Positions 1-8,865 of a stretch of 64,000 bases of DNA are shown here, in pieces (the stretch's first letter is position 1; every line of letters starts with the position of its first letter). A model generated the notes under the pieces. It saw only the letters and a list, made by a program, of their open reading frames with translations, was not told where the DNA came from and searched no databases. The DNA comes from Shewanella sp. SNU WT4 (lineage in GTDB: Bacteria > Pseudomonadota > Gammaproteobacteria > Enterobacterales > Shewanellaceae): NCBI RefSeq assembly GCF_006494715.1, contig NZ_CP041151.1:2418001-2482000 (forward strand), given 5' to 3'. Made by a program: the position numbers and the translations under genes.

Positions 1-1269
1 CAGTTGTTCAATACCAGACTCTCGAATATAACCATGCCCACCAAAGACTTGCTGCGCCATAATAGCCACATCTAAGCCTCTATCCGTGAGGAAGGCTTTA
101 GCTACCGGCGTTAATAGACCTACATAGCGTGATGCTTTGGCTTTAATGGCATCATCTTGGCTAAATTTTGCTAAATCAAGCTGTTGACCAGTATGCAGGG
201 CTAATGCGCGCCCGGCTTCGGTTAAACTTGCTATGGTAAGCAGCATGCGACGCACATCACCATGAACAATAAGCGGCGCTTGCTGATCGCCCCCCCCTAC
301 TGCTTGGCCTTGTAAACGCTCTTTGGCATAAGTGCCCGCCATTTGATAAGCCGCCTGCGAGCAGCCTAATCCTTGAATGCCTATGGCCAGACGCTCATAG
401 TTCATCATAGTAAACATACACACTAGGCCGCGATTGGCTTTACCAATCAAAAATCCGCGAGCATTGTCATAATTCATCACACAAGTGGCCGAACCTTTAA
501 GCCCCATTTTGTGTTCGATTGAACCTACGGTAACACCATTGGGACCCGCTATCGACTGGTCGGAATTAACAGTAAACTTAGGCACTAAAAACAAAGATAA
601 GCCATTAGAATCTGGTAACTTAGCTAACACTAAGTGAATGACGTTTTCAGTTAAATCGTGATCGCCACCAGTGATAAAAATCTTACTGCCAGTGATCAAA
701 TAACTATCATCATCCTGCGGCTCAGCTTTAGTTCGAATGTTTCTTAAATCAGAACCCGCTTGCGGCTCTGTCATATCCATAGCGCCTGACCACTCGCCTG
801 AATATAACTTAGGTAAAAACGTCTGTTTCAATTCATCTGTGCCATGGGCATGAATGCATAATGCCGCGCCAGCCGTTAATGAGTTATATAAGGTAAAGGC
901 GTTACAGGCACCGTAACCCATCTCATCCACAAGCAAGCCCAACATTTTTGGCATTCCCATACCGCCAAAATCCAGTTCACCACATAATCCTATCCAGCCG
1001 CCGTCAACAAATTCTTGATAAGCCTGTTGATACCCCTCAGGAGTGATTACTTGGCCGTCAGCAAAGCTGACACCTTGTTCATCGCCACTACGATTTAATG
1101 GATAAACTAAATTTTTACTTAAGTTGGCAGACTCATCTAGGATAGCTAACGCTGTATCCATATCGATATGTTCTGCTAAAGGCGCAATCTCCGCCCACAT
1201 TTGGCGAGCATCAAAAACCTTGTCTAACAGAAAACGCATTTCATCAAGCGGAGCTTCATATGGATACAT
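1..1269 (-). CDS. Acyl-CoA dehydrogenase (partial, 3' end beyond window)
   Basis: Flavoprotein that introduces the 2,3-double bond into fatty acyl-CoA in beta-oxidation. I translated 423 codons without a stop, running off the left edge. The protein starts MYPYEAPLDEMRFLLDKVF, an N-terminal extension typical of the large (about 600 residue) bacterial acyl-CoA dehydrogenases. Family motifs follow: GALDMTEPQ-type flavin segment (here GAMDMTEPQAGSDL), then FITGGDHD and GLKGSATC, and GGHGYIRE near the window edge, which lies close to the catalytic region. A run of eight G on the coding strand is in frame (codons for Gly-Gly-Gly). A 16-bp palindrome lies just upstream of the start and may bind a fatty-acid regulator. 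The exact paralogue and substrate chain length cannot be told. Confidence 0.9.
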   Translation of the reverse strand, partial: MYPYEAPLDEMRFLLDKVFDARQMWAEIAPLAEHIDMDTALAILDESANLSKNLVYPLNRSGDEQGVSFADGQVITPEGYQQAYQEFVDGGWIGLCGELDFGGMGMPKMLGLLVDEMGYGACNAFTLYNSLTAGAALCIHAHGTDELKQTFLPKLYSGEWSGAMDMTEPQAGSDLRNIRTKAEPQDDDSYLITGSKIFITGGDHDLTENVIHLVLAKLPDSNGLSLFLVPKFTVNSDQSIAGPNGVTVGSIEHKMGLKGSATCVMNYDNARGFLIGKANRGLVCMFTMMNYERLAIGIQGLGCSQAAYQMAGTYAKERLQGQAVGGGDQQAPLIVHGDVRRMLLTIASLTEAGRALALHTGQQLDLAKFSQDDAIKAKASRYVGLLTPVAKAFLTDRGLDVAIMAQQVFGGHGYIRESGIEQL

Positions 1270-1292
1270 GACTGATTCTCAAAAAGATAATT

Positions 1293-1308
1293 TTAAACAC
1301 TTGTTTAA
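1293..1308. promoter_or_regulatory. Candidate PsrA-type operator
   Basis: TTAAAC-ACTT-GTTTAA is an inverted repeat with perfect 6-bp arms, 24 bp upstream of the acyl-CoA dehydrogenase start. PsrA, a TetR-family fatty-acid regulator, is known to bind AAAC-N4-GTTT type palindromes. Assignment to PsrA is inference. Confidence 0.45.
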
Positions 1309-1526
1309 TTTACCTGCTATTAACAGACAAATAAAGCCTTGGCGCCACTTAAATAAGAGTTTGTGATTGTTGTTAGCTAAATTTATTCGGCAGGCTTTTT
1401 ACTTTATGAGCCAAGACTGGCTAAGGGCCAATTTATCTAAGAAAGACTGGAAAATGCTATGACGGTAATAGTGGACTTGGTGATTAAGTAGAGAGAATGA
1501 AAACTCTATAAGGGACAATATTCGCA

Positions 1527-1534
1527 GAAAAAAG
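1527..1534. repeat. Target-site duplication, left copy (IS256-family element)
   Basis: GAAAAAAG directly abuts the left inverted repeat and recurs exactly at 2828-2835. Eight bp is a usual duplication size for the IS256 family. Confidence 0.85.
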
Positions 1535-2827
1535 GGTAGTGTTCATAATTCTGTGTCATTTCAGTAAAATATTCAAAAACAGGAATGACACATGACCCAA
1601 CCTTTTAACTTCGAACAAGCCCTTAAAGATCTGCAGTCAGGTAAAAGCCTCACAGGTAAAGACAGCATTCTTGGTCCACTGATCAAGCAACTCACTGAAG
1701 CGGCTCTCCAGGCTGAGCTTGAGCAGCATTTAGCGCATGATCCTCTGCCTAATCGTAAAAATGGCAAAACCCCTAAGACCATTAAGCATCCGTCCGGTAA
1801 CTTTGAGTTAGACACCCCTAGAGACCGCAATGGCACTTTTGAACCTCAGTTTATTAAGAAAAATCAAACTACGCTAACCGATGAAATCGAACGTAAAGTG
1901 TTATCGATGTTCAGTATAGGTATGAGCTATCGCGATATTAATCAACATGTTGAAGATATGTATGGGATCAATGTATCTAACGCAACAGTCAGTGCTATCA
2001 CTGATAAACTCATCCCCGAACTTAAAGCGTGGCAACAGCGCCCATTAGATAGCCATTATCCTATCGTTTGGCTTGATGCGATACATTATAAAGTCAAAGA
2101 GGATGGGCGTTACGTCAGTAAAGCCGTTTACACATTGTTAGCGCTTAATATGAAAGGAAAAAAGGAAATTTTAGGGCTTCATTTATCCGAAAATGAAGGC
2201 GCTAATTACTGGCTATCCGTACTGACCGATCTTAATAATCGTGGTGTAAAAGATATTCTTATCGCCTGTGTTGACGGCTTGACCGGTTTCCCTGAGGCGA
2301 TAGCCAGTATCTTCCCTAATACGGAAACACAGCTATGTGTTATCCACCAGATCCGCAACTCAATGAAGTATGTCGCCTCAAAACATCAGAAAGCGTTTAT
2401 GGCTGATTTAAAGCCTGTGTATCGAGCCGTGAGTAAAGAAGCCGCAGAGATGGCATTGGACGAACTGGAGGCCAAATGGGGTGATGCTTATCCGCTGGTA
2501 ATCAACTCTTGGCGTCGCAAATGGCATAATTTGTCCCATTATTTTAGGTACCCAGAACATATCAGGAAAGTGATTTACACGACCAATGCCGTTGAGGCGG
2601 TACATCGCCAATTTAGAAAGCTCACCAAAACCAAAGGTGCTTTTCCTAATGAAAATAGCTTGTTGAAGCTACTTTATGCAGGCATATTAAACGCCTCAGA
2701 TAAATGGACCATGCCAATCCACAATTGGAGCCTTTGTTTATCTCAGTTAGCGATTTATTTTGAAGGGCGTTTAGATAGCGTGCTAGAAATTTAAAAATTA
2801 GCCTGACACAGAATTTTGAACGCCCTC
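1535..2827 (+). mobile_element. Complete IS256-family insertion sequence, 1293 bp
   Basis: The element is bounded by imperfect 24-bp terminal inverted repeats at 1535-1558 and 2804-2827. They match at 19 of 24 positions and share the inner block ATTCTGTGTCA. An exact 8-bp duplication flanks both ends. It carries one intact transposase gene filling nearly the whole element, so it looks recent and potentially active. It sits between the upstream region of the acyl-CoA dehydrogenase gene and the 3' end of the DUF2058 gene, interrupting no coding sequence. The insertion point is in an A-tract that would form the T-run of a terminator-like structure. Confidence 0.9.
1592..2794 (+). CDS. IS256-family (mutator-type) transposase
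   Basis: Full-length 400-residue DDE transposase that cuts and joins the ends of its element. The three expected acidic positions are visible in context: Asp in IVWLDAIHYK, Asp in IACVDGLTGFPEA, and Glu in YTTNAVEAVHRQFRK, the last being the conserved C-terminal signature of the family. The N-terminal part (ALQAELEQHLAHD, then FELDTPRDRNGTFEPQ) is also the classic mutator-family arrangement. There is no frameshift or internal stop. The start lies about 57 bp inside the left end. Confidence 0.95.
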   Translation: MTQPFNFEQALKDLQSGKSLTGKDSILGPLIKQLTEAALQAELEQHLAHDPLPNRKNGKTPKTIKHPSGNFELDTPRDRNGTFEPQFIKKNQTTLTDEIERKVLSMFSIGMSYRDINQHVEDMYGINVSNATVSAITDKLIPELKAWQQRPLDSHYPIVWLDAIHYKVKEDGRYVSKAVYTLLALNMKGKKEILGLHLSENEGANYWLSVLTDLNNRGVKDILIACVDGLTGFPEAIASIFPNTETQLCVIHQIRNSMKYVASKHQKAFMADLKPVYRAVSKEAAEMALDELEAKWGDAYPLVINSWRRKWHNLSHYFRYPEHIRKVIYTTNAVEAVHRQFRKLTKTKGAFPNENSLLKLLYAGILNASDKWTMPIHNWSLCLSQLAIYFEGRLDSVLEI

Positions 2828-2835
2828 GAAAAAAG
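2828..2835. repeat. Target-site duplication, right copy (IS256-family element)
   Basis: Exact second copy of GAAAAAAG, directly after the right inverted repeat. Together with the left copy it defines the element's boundaries. Confidence 0.85.
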
Positions 2836-2876
2836 TATATCGATAGTGACCGAGTCAATTAACAAGGCCACTATCG
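2829..2876 (-). terminator. Terminator-like hairpin downstream of the DUF2058 gene
   Basis: On the minus strand an 11-bp stem with one mismatch (arms 2866-2876 and 2841-2851, 14-nt loop) is followed, six bases later, by TTTTTT. The gap between stem and T-run makes it a weak intrinsic terminator. The T-run is part of the IS256-family target duplication. Confidence 0.5.
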
Positions 2877-2885
2877 CAACTATGA

Positions 2886-3431
2886 TTACCAGATTAAATC
2901 GTCAGGGATAACATAATCGGCATATGGATCATCTTGTTCGATAATCTCTTGAGTATTGTTCTCTTTAGTCCACAAATAACCGCACCACTCAGGCACTAAT
3001 AACTGCACTCTTTCAGCCAATTTGTGCGGTACTAAGTAACTTTTATCTTCATAGCGCACAATACCTAACTGCCCTCTTAACAACGACTGTTGTAAGGCTT
3101 CGGTCAGATAAATCGAGTAAATTTTTGTGCCTAAGGTAAAGTTAAATTTAACGTCACCGCTCGTAGGAATAGTTAACGCTGAGCGCGTAAATTCAGTGAT
3201 TAAACTTCTTACCTGACCTTGAGCCTGCGCCTTAGCAAAACGCTCTTCGTTTAAGGCTTTATCTTTCGCCGCTTGCGCTAACTTTTGTTCAGCCACTTGT
3301 TGTTTAAACTCAGAACTGCCATCGTCAACTTTGGCTTTCTTTTGCCGTCTTTGCTGCGTTTTAACATCACGCGCTTTTTGTTTACTGGCAAGACCTGCCT
3401 TTAACAGCTGTTCTTGTAATGCATTTGCCAT
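2886..3431 (-). CDS. DUF2058 family protein (YaiL-like)
   Basis: A 181-residue protein of the DUF2058/YaiL family, whose molecular role is unsettled (sometimes labelled nucleoprotein or polynucleotide-associated). The first third, MANALQEQLLKAGLASKQKARDVK and following, is very rich in Lys, Gln, Arg and Ala and should form a basic helix or coiled coil, suggesting RNA or DNA contact. The C-terminal half contains the conserved YEDKSYLVPHKLAERV and ends in an acidic tail (EQDDPYADYVIPDDLIW). Start ATG is preceded by AAGG. It lies 91 bp downstream of pyrF on the same strand and may be read with it. No catalytic motif is recognisable. Confidence 0.8.
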   Translation of the reverse strand: MANALQEQLLKAGLASKQKARDVKTQQRRQKKAKVDDGSSEFKQQVAEQKLAQAAKDKALNEERFAKAQAQGQVRSLITEFTRSALTIPTSGDVKFNFTLGTKIYSIYLTEALQQSLLRGQLGIVRYEDKSYLVPHKLAERVQLLVPEWCGYLWTKENNTQEIIEQDDPYADYVIPDDLIW

Positions 3432-3522
3432 ATTAAGACCTTACTTGAATTTAGACTTTGTTCAAAAATGCTAGAACTCATACATCAACAGACACCTCGT
3501 AAGTTCGAGATATCGGTCAAGT

Positions 3523-4224
3523 TTAGCCTTTATACAAAGAGTGATGAATACTGTGCAGCATTTGCAAAGGATCGGCGGCCTGAGTAATAGGTCTGCCAAT
3601 CACTAAATAATCCGAACCGGCAGCGATGGCTTGTGCAGGGGTCATGATGCGATGTTGATCGCCCTTATCACTGCCCTCAGGGCGTATGCCTGGGGTGATT
3701 AATTTGAAATGAACACCTAATTGCTGGCGTAACACAGCGGCCTCTTGTGCCGAGCATACGACACCTTTAAGCCCTGCTTCTTGCGTCAATTTAGCTAAGC
3801 GCAATACATGCTCTTGAATTGGCGTATTAATGCCTAATAAGGCTAAATCTTGCTGACTGGTAGAGGTTAAGACAGTAACAGCAATCAAGATTGGCGCATT
3901 ATCACCAAAAGGTAATAAGGCTTGTCTCGCTGCTTGCATCATGGCTAAACCGCCACTGGCATGCACATTGGTCATCCACACACCTAAGTCTGCGGTAGCA
4001 GCAACTGCCTTAGCGACTGTATTAGGAATATCATGAAATTTAAGATCCAAAAACAAATCGAAGCCACGACTATGGATATCTTTAACCAACTGCGGTCCAA
4101 ATAAGGTAAACATCTCTTTACCTACTTTTAAACGGCACATTTCAGGGTCAAGTTTATCAATTAAACTCAATGCAGCATGTTTATTGTCATAATCTAATGC
4201 TACTACAATAGGCTTCGCGGTCAT
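3523..4224 (-). CDS. pyrF: Orotidine 5'-phosphate decarboxylase
   Basis: Converts OMP to UMP, the last step of de novo pyrimidine synthesis, in the cytoplasm. The 233-residue length is standard. The catalytic Asp-x-Lys-x-x-Asp is present as D60-L-K62-F-H-D65 in [11 protein letters not shown]; the phosphate-binding [14 protein letters not shown] and the C-terminal VIGRPI motif are also intact. GGAG precedes the ATG. It begins 26 bp after the end of lapB. The lapA-lapB-pyrF order is the same as in enterobacteria (yciS-yciM-pyrF), so these are probably one transcription unit. Confidence 0.97.
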   Translation of the reverse strand: MTAKPIVVALDYDNKHAALSLIDKLDPEMCRLKVGKEMFTLFGPQLVKDIHSRGFDLFLDLKFHDIPNTVAKAVAATADLGVWMTNVHASGGLAMMQAARQALLPFGDNAPILIAVTVLTSTSQQDLALLGINTPIQEHVLRLAKLTQEAGLKGVVCSAQEAAVLRQQLGVHFKLITPGIRPEGSDKGDQHRIMTPAQAIAAGSDYLVIGRPITQAADPLQMLHSIHHSLYKG

Positions 4225-4250
4225 TCTAACTCCAAACTAAAGCGATTTTA

Positions 4251-5411
4251 TTATTCACCATCCAATCCTTTAATGCGGCTAATGCTGCCCCAGTGCTTAC
4301 ATGAAGGACAGTGCCAATAGAGCGCGTGGGAAGGAAAGCCACATTCTTTACAACGAAAGGATGGTCGGGTTTTTATTTGCTGCTCAACTAATTGAGCAAG
4401 TAGGCTCAAACTTTGTTTAGCTTGGCCATGTTCTGCTTGCTGCAAATGAATTTGCATCAAGTGTTGGAATCCTTTCATGGTGGGATGGTGATAAAGAGTA
4501 TCTAACACTAACTTTTCAGCATGTTGTATATCCCCTTGTTCCTCCAACCACTGCGCTAAAGCAATGACAGCACTCGCGCCCGCGCCTTTCTCAATTGCTT
4601 GCAGTAATAAGTCATGAAAGCCTTCGCTATCTTGCTCAGCAATATACACTTCGCGTGCCAGTGCTAAGGCATCGGTAAATAACATCACATCAGCATTAAG
4701 CAATTGCAATAATACCTGCTTACACTGACGCAATTGGCCTTCTTGCTGATACAGCCGAGCTAAGGTGATGAAAGCGCGACCACACGCCGAGTCTTGTTTA
4801 ACGGCTTGCAGTAAATACTTAATTTTTTTGTCATTATCAACTTGTTCCTGCGCTAATTCACAATAAAAATGCGCAATCACAGGTTTAAGAGTTTGCTGAC
4901 GTTTACGTGATAATTTCCGTGTAACATCAATGGCTTTTTGCCATTCTTTAGTGATTTGGTAAATTTCAATCAGTAAGGTTTCAGCTTCTTCACTATGATC
5001 CTCCTGACTCACTAACTTAAGGAAAATCTCTTCAGCCCGATCGTAAAATCCGGCCGCATGATAATCTTTGCCCAATTCCATCATGGCTAAATCTTGCTGA
5101 TCTTGGGGTAAATGAGGTCGAGCAATAAGATTTTGATGGATGCGAATAGCGCGGTCGACTTCGCCACGTTTACGAAACAAAGACCCCAGAGATAGATGAG
5201 TATCGATAGTGTCGTCATCAACATCTAACATACTGATAAACAGATCGACTGCTTTATCCGATTCGTTAGAAAGCAGAAAATTTAACCCAGTAAAATAATC
5301 ATGGCTTAATTTTTTGTTCTGCTGCTGCTCTTTTTGCCGCAAGTTGCGCTGTCCCATGTACCAACCATAGGCGGCAGCAATTGGCAAAAGTAAAAATAAT
5401 AGCTCTAACAT
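4251..5411 (-). CDS. lapB: LPS assembly protein B, TPR and rubredoxin-like zinc domain
   Basis: LapB (YciM) is an inner-membrane adaptor that promotes turnover of LpxC by FtsH and so limits lipopolysaccharide synthesis. I start it at the ATG at 5411 (MLELLFLLLPIAAAYGWYMGQ), giving 386 residues with one N-terminal membrane helix; an upstream in-frame Met would overlap lapA and is not conserved. Tetratricopeptide-type helical repeats fill residues of about 35-340. A zinc ribbon follows, with cysteines at about 354, 357, 368 and 371 (CKECG...CPSCKHW). One base separates it from the lapA stop codon, so the two are translationally coupled. Confidence 0.95.
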   Translation of the reverse strand: MLELLFLLLPIAAAYGWYMGQRNLRQKEQQQNKKLSHDYFTGLNFLLSNESDKAVDLFISMLDVDDDTIDTHLSLGSLFRKRGEVDRAIRIHQNLIARPHLPQDQQDLAMMELGKDYHAAGFYDRAEEIFLKLVSQEDHSEEAETLLIEIYQITKEWQKAIDVTRKLSRKRQQTLKPVIAHFYCELAQEQVDNDKKIKYLLQAVKQDSACGRAFITLARLYQQEGQLRQCKQVLLQLLNADVMLFTDALALAREVYIAEQDSEGFHDLLLQAIEKGAGASAVIALAQWLEEQGDIQHAEKLVLDTLYHHPTMKGFQHLMQIHLQQAEHGQAKQSLSLLAQLVEQQIKTRPSFRCKECGFPSHALYWHCPSCKHWGSISRIKGLDGE

Positions 5412-5412
5412 A

Positions 5413-5727
5413 TCAAACCTGTTTGTCCGAGATAACGGCGTTCTCGGTGCCAACAGCAGACGTTCCTAATTTCAATTGGACTTCTAACTGAGTGACTTGC
5501 TTACGCAAGCGACGGTTAGCTAACTTGTGCTTAGTCAAATGATAAAATGCGACTAACCAACTGGTCAAAAAACCCATTAAAAATACACAAGCCAATACCA
5601 CAGGAAGATGAAACTCTCCCCGAGCGACAAAATAGCTAATAGTTACCATCTGGTCATTACTCGCGCCAAACAGTAACCCTAAGGTAAAAAGAACCGCAAT
5701 AAAAACAGCAACTACAAATGATCTCAC
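5413..5727 (-). CDS. lapA: LPS assembly protein A (DUF1049), GTG start
   Basis: LapA (YciS) is a small inner-membrane partner of LapB in control of lipopolysaccharide synthesis. With a GTG start at 5727 the protein is 104 residues, close to the enterobacterial length. The GTG is preceded by AAGGAG with a 6-nt spacer, whereas the ATG 24 bases further upstream has no such site. Two membrane helices are visible (VVAVFIAVLFTLGLLFGA and VLACVFLMGFLTSWLVAFY), separated by a segment around NDQMVTISYFVARGEF typical of the family. The C-terminal part is a basic, coiled-coil-like cytoplasmic segment. Confidence 0.9.
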   Translation of the reverse strand: MRSFVVAVFIAVLFTLGLLFGASNDQMVTISYFVARGEFHLPVVLACVFLMGFLTSWLVAFYHLTKHKLANRRLRKQVTQLEVQLKLGTSAVGTENAVISDKQV

Positions 5728-5809
5728 GCTAGACTCCTTAACGTGTTTCAATAACTTGATTATCCAAGAAATTGACGGCCCTGACCAGTAATGCTGTGCA
5801 ATAGATATA

Positions 5810-5835
5810 AAAAAGCCTCCATAAGGAGGCTTTTT
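5810..5835 (-). terminator. Intrinsic terminator between ihfB and lapA
   Basis: AAAAAGCCTCC-ATAA-GGAGGCTTTTT, an 11-bp perfect stem with a T-run on both strands. It lies 13 bp after the ihfB stop, so lapAB-pyrF probably has its own promoter or depends on read-through. Confidence 0.85.
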
Positions 5836-5848
5836 AAATAATCAGTGA

Positions 5849-6136
5849 TTATGAGTTAGGTGCATCAACACGTTCACGCAACTCTTTGCCAGGCTTAAAG
5901 TGCGGTACATATTTGCCTTCCAATTCAACAGATGTTCCTGTCTTAGGATTACGACCAACACGCGGCGCACGATAATGAAGCGAAAAACTACCAAAACCAC
6001 GGATTTCTATACGATCACCGCTTTCAAGTGTTGAAGCCATTTGCTCCAACATTTCTTTAATAGCACTTTCAACTTCTTTAGCCGACAGTTGCGACTGCCT
6101 GCTGGCAAGTTTTTCGATCAGTTCGGATTTAGTCAT
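5849..6136 (-). CDS. ihfB: Integration host factor beta subunit
   Basis: Sequence-specific DNA-bending protein that forms a heterodimer with IHF alpha and acts in recombination, replication and sigma-54 transcription. Starting at [11 protein letters not shown] gives 95 residues, the normal family size; seven extra codons upstream are not conserved. The DNA-binding arm [35 protein letters not shown] is intact, including the Pro of RNPKTG that intercalates into DNA. It follows rpsA by 72 bp, the usual gammaproteobacterial order, and is separated from it by a short GC-rich hairpin. Confidence 0.97.
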   Translation of the reverse strand: MTKSELIEKLASRQSQLSAKEVESAIKEMLEQMASTLESGDRIEIRGFGSFSLHYRAPRVGRNPKTGTSVELEGKYVPHFKPGKELRERVDAPNS

Positions 6137-6177
6137 CCTAGCTACCCCTATTATCAAGCCAAATTACAGTCGCCCAA

Positions 6178-6196
6178 CGGGAGCGTAGTGCTCCCG
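6178..6196 (-). other. Intercistronic hairpin between rpsA and ihfB
   Basis: CGGGAGC-GTAGT-GCTCCCG forms a perfect 7-bp stem without a T-run. It may protect or process the rpsA mRNA while allowing read-through into ihfB. Confidence 0.5.
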
Positions 6197-6208
6197 AACC
6201 ACAGGCGA

Positions 6209-7876
6209 TTATTTACGAGCTGCTTTGAAAGCTTCAGCCATTGCATTACTAATAACAGCATCATCTTGTTTGTTCAAGTTAGCCATTACTTCTTTCTCTT
6301 CAGCTTCGTCTTTCGCTTTGATAGACAGGCTGATGGTGCGGTTCTTACGATCCACGCCCATGAACTTGGCTTCAACAGCTTGACCTACTGTGAATTCCTC
6401 AGAAGCATCTTCGATACGTTCACGAGAAATGTCAGCTACACGGATGTAACCTTCAACAGAATCAGCCAATTCAACAGTCACACCTTTAGCGTCAACAACA
6501 GTAACGGTACCGTGAACGATAACGCCTTTCTTCTTGTCAGCTAAGTATGCATTGAATGGATCGTCTTCAGTCTGCTTAACGCCCAGGCTGATACGCTCGC
6601 GCTCAGGATCAACAGACAGAACCACTGCAGTGATTTCGTCGCCTTTCTTGTATTCGCTTACTGCGTCTTCGCCAGTACCGTTCCAGGTAATGTCAGACAG
6701 GTGAACCAGACCATCGATACCACCGTCAAGACCGATGAAGATACCGAAGTCAGTGATTGACTTGATCTTACCAGTTACTTTATCGCCTTTAGCGAAACGG
6801 TTTGCGAAATCATCCCATGGGTTAGTCTTACACTGCTTCAGACCCAGAGAAATACGACGACGCTCTTCATCGATGTCCAGAACCAGAACTTCAACTTCAT
6901 CACCTAAGTTAACAACTTTAGATGGGTGAATGTTCTTGTTAGTCCAATCCATTTCAGAAACGTGTACCAGACCTTCAACGCCTTCTTCGATTTCTACGAA
7001 GCAGCCATAGTCAGTCAGGTTAGTCACACGGCCTTTCAGCTTAGTGCTTTCTGGGTAACGCTTGCTGATTTCCAACCATGGATCTTCACCCAGTTGCTTC
7101 AGACCCAGAGAAACACGAGTGCGCTCACGATCGTACTTCAGTACTTTAACATTGATTTCATCACCAACGTTTACGATCTCAGATGGGTGCTTAACACGCT
7201 TCCAAGCCATATCGGTGATGTGCAACAGACCGTCTACACCGCCTAAGTCTACGAATGCACCGTAGTCAGTCAGGTTCTTAACGATACCCTTAACAGCTTG
7301 ACCTTCTTGCAGGTTTTCAAGCAGAGCATCACGCTCAGCGCTGCTTTCAGATTCGATAACTGCACGACGAGAAACAACAACGTTGTTACGCTTCTGATCC
7401 AGCTTGATTACCTTGAATTCCAGCTCTTTGTTTTCCAGGTGAGCAGTGTCCCGTACAGGACGGACGTCAACCAGAGAACCAGGCAGGAACGCACGGATAC
7501 CGTTTAATTCAACGGTGAAACCGCCTTTAACTTTACCATTGATGATACCAATAACAGTTTCAGCATCTTCATAGGCTTTTTCCAGAACGATCCAAGCTTC
7601 ATGGCGCTTAGCTTTTTCGCGAGACAGTTGAGTCTCACCAAAGCCATCTTCAACGCTGTCCAGAGCTACATCAACTTCGTCGCCTACAGCGATTTCCAGT
7701 TCACCCTGTGCGTTTTTGAATTGCTCAGCTGGGATTGGGCTTTCAGATTTCAGGCCCGCGTCAACCAGTACCATGCCGTTCTTGATCGATACTACAGTAC
7801 CACGAACGATAGAGCCTGGACGGAATTCCAGTTGTTGAAGGGATTGTTCAAACAGATCAGCAAAAGATTCAGTCAT
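6209..7876 (-). CDS. rpsA: 30S ribosomal protein S1
   Basis: S1 binds mRNA on the small ribosomal subunit and assists initiation on structured or weak leaders. The 555 residues contain six S1/OB-fold repeats in tandem, seen as recurring segments such as [47 protein letters not shown] and [21 protein letters not shown], each followed by RISLGLKQ or RVSLGLKQ. The first two repeats are divergent, as in the family. There is no recognisable ribosome binding site before the ATG, which fits known rpsA genes; translation is thought to rely on leader hairpins (see 7901-7960). It lies between cmk and ihfB, as in E. coli. Confidence 0.98.
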   Translation of the reverse strand: MTESFADLFEQSLQQLEFRPGSIVRGTVVSIKNGMVLVDAGLKSESPIPAEQFKNAQGELEIAVGDEVDVALDSVEDGFGETQLSREKAKRHEAWIVLEKAYEDAETVIGIINGKVKGGFTVELNGIRAFLPGSLVDVRPVRDTAHLENKELEFKVIKLDQKRNNVVVSRRAVIESESSAERDALLENLQEGQAVKGIVKNLTDYGAFVDLGGVDGLLHITDMAWKRVKHPSEIVNVGDEINVKVLKYDRERTRVSLGLKQLGEDPWLEISKRYPESTKLKGRVTNLTDYGCFVEIEEGVEGLVHVSEMDWTNKNIHPSKVVNLGDEVEVLVLDIDEERRRISLGLKQCKTNPWDDFANRFAKGDKVTGKIKSITDFGIFIGLDGGIDGLVHLSDITWNGTGEDAVSEYKKGDEITAVVLSVDPERERISLGVKQTEDDPFNAYLADKKKGVIVHGTVTVVDAKGVTVELADSVEGYIRVADISRERIEDASEEFTVGQAVEAKFMGVDRKNRTISLSIKAKDEAEEKEVMANLNKQDDAVISNAMAEAFKAARK

Positions 7877-7900
7877 GTTTAATTAACTTTAAGTAATAAA

Positions 7901-7960
7901 CCACGAGTCAACCATGAACGTGGAGTCAGTAATATAATTCATCACATCCTTATGATGAAT
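7901..7960 (-). promoter_or_regulatory. rpsA mRNA leader with two hairpins
   Basis: On the minus strand an 8-bp perfect stem ATTCATCA/TGATGAAT (7937-7960) carries the loop TAAGGATG, and a 5-bp stem CCACG/CGTGG (7901-7923) follows. Leaders of gammaproteobacterial rpsA are known to use hairpins with GGA in the loop in place of a Shine-Dalgarno site and for autoregulation. The first hairpin fits that description. Confidence 0.6.
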
Positions 7961-7976
7961 ACCTCCGATACCCGCG

Positions 7977-8672
7977 TTAAAGGCGCGTATCAGATAATTT
8001 TTCAACAATATGTTTGATAGCAATATCTAACACTTGTTCGATACCTAAACCGGTAGTATCAATAACCAACGCATCTTCTGCGGGTACTAACGGTGCGACA
8101 GCTCGATTCATATCACGCTCATCGCGCTCTATGATTTCTGCCAAAAGGCGATCGATATTACCATCGAAGCCTTTGTCCTGCAACTGATTATAGCGTCTTC
8201 GAGCACGCTCTTGTGCAGATGCAGTTAAATAAATTTTTGCGGGAGATTCGGGGAAAACAACTGTGCCCATATCTCGACCGTCTGCCACTAGACCTGGTGA
8301 GGTTCTAAAAGCGCGTTGGCGACGCAATAATGCTTCACGTACGCGAGGAAATGCGGCCACTTTAGAGGCTGCATTGGAGCACTCTTGGGTTCTAATGTCA
8401 TTGGTGACATCTTCACCTTCGAGAACGACTTTAATGCCGTTGCTTCCATGCCCGGTTTGAAATTGCACATCAAGATGAGCGGCCAATAATGTGATGGCTT
8501 CTTCATTATCAAGTTCAACATTATGATGCATAGCCGCCAGTGCTAATACTCGATAAATTGCCCCACTATCCAGTAAGTGCCAACCTAATCGTTGTGCTAA
8601 TAAGTGACAAATAGTACCTTTACCAGCACCACTTGGCCCGTCGACTGTAACTACAGGCGCTTGTTCTGACAT
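7977..8672 (-). CDS. cmk: Cytidylate kinase
   Basis: Phosphorylates CMP and dCMP to the diphosphates using ATP, recycling pyrimidine nucleotides. The start at 8672 ([20 protein letters not shown]) follows GGAGGA at proper spacing and gives 231 residues, near the family norm; an upstream in-frame ATG at 8714 would add 14 non-conserved residues. The P-loop is GPSGAGKGT at residues of about 11-19. [12 protein letters not shown] and [13 protein letters not shown] (substrate site) and RYNQLQDKG are conserved. It lies between aroA and rpsA, the standard order. Confidence 0.97.
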   Translation of the reverse strand: MSEQAPVVTVDGPSGAGKGTICHLLAQRLGWHLLDSGAIYRVLALAAMHHNVELDNEEAITLLAAHLDVQFQTGHGSNGIKVVLEGEDVTNDIRTQECSNAASKVAAFPRVREALLRRQRAFRTSPGLVADGRDMGTVVFPESPAKIYLTASAQERARRRYNQLQDKGFDGNIDRLLAEIIERDERDMNRAVAPLVPAEDALVIDTTGLGIEQVLDIAIKHIVEKLSDTRL

Positions 8673-8865
8673 ATAATCCTCCAAAATTATCCACCCCTTC
8701 CCTGGTTTACTCACACCACTAGAGATATTCCCTGAAATGAGCGCGCAGCATTATATACCAGTTGACCGCAAAAGCTTGGGTAAATTTCAAAATGCGCCGT
8801 CAAATGATCATAAAACTTGCAGATTATGCCTAAAACCCTTGTATTTCAGGCACAAATAATTGTGA

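Noticed and set aside
290..298. Run of eight C in the acyl-CoA dehydrogenase gene considered as a frameshift or phase-variation tract
   Set aside because: The frame is intact on both sides (Gly-Gly-Gly) and the tract is internal to a housekeeping enzyme, so it is only a weak slippage spot.
1573..1836. Minus-strand reading frame across the start of the IS256-family transposase
   Set aside because: Shadow of the transposase coding sequence; no known second gene in IS256-family elements.
6041..7882. Several plus-strand reading frames opposite ihfB and rpsA
   Set aside because: They are mirror frames of highly conserved minus-strand genes with strong codon bias and have no features of their own.
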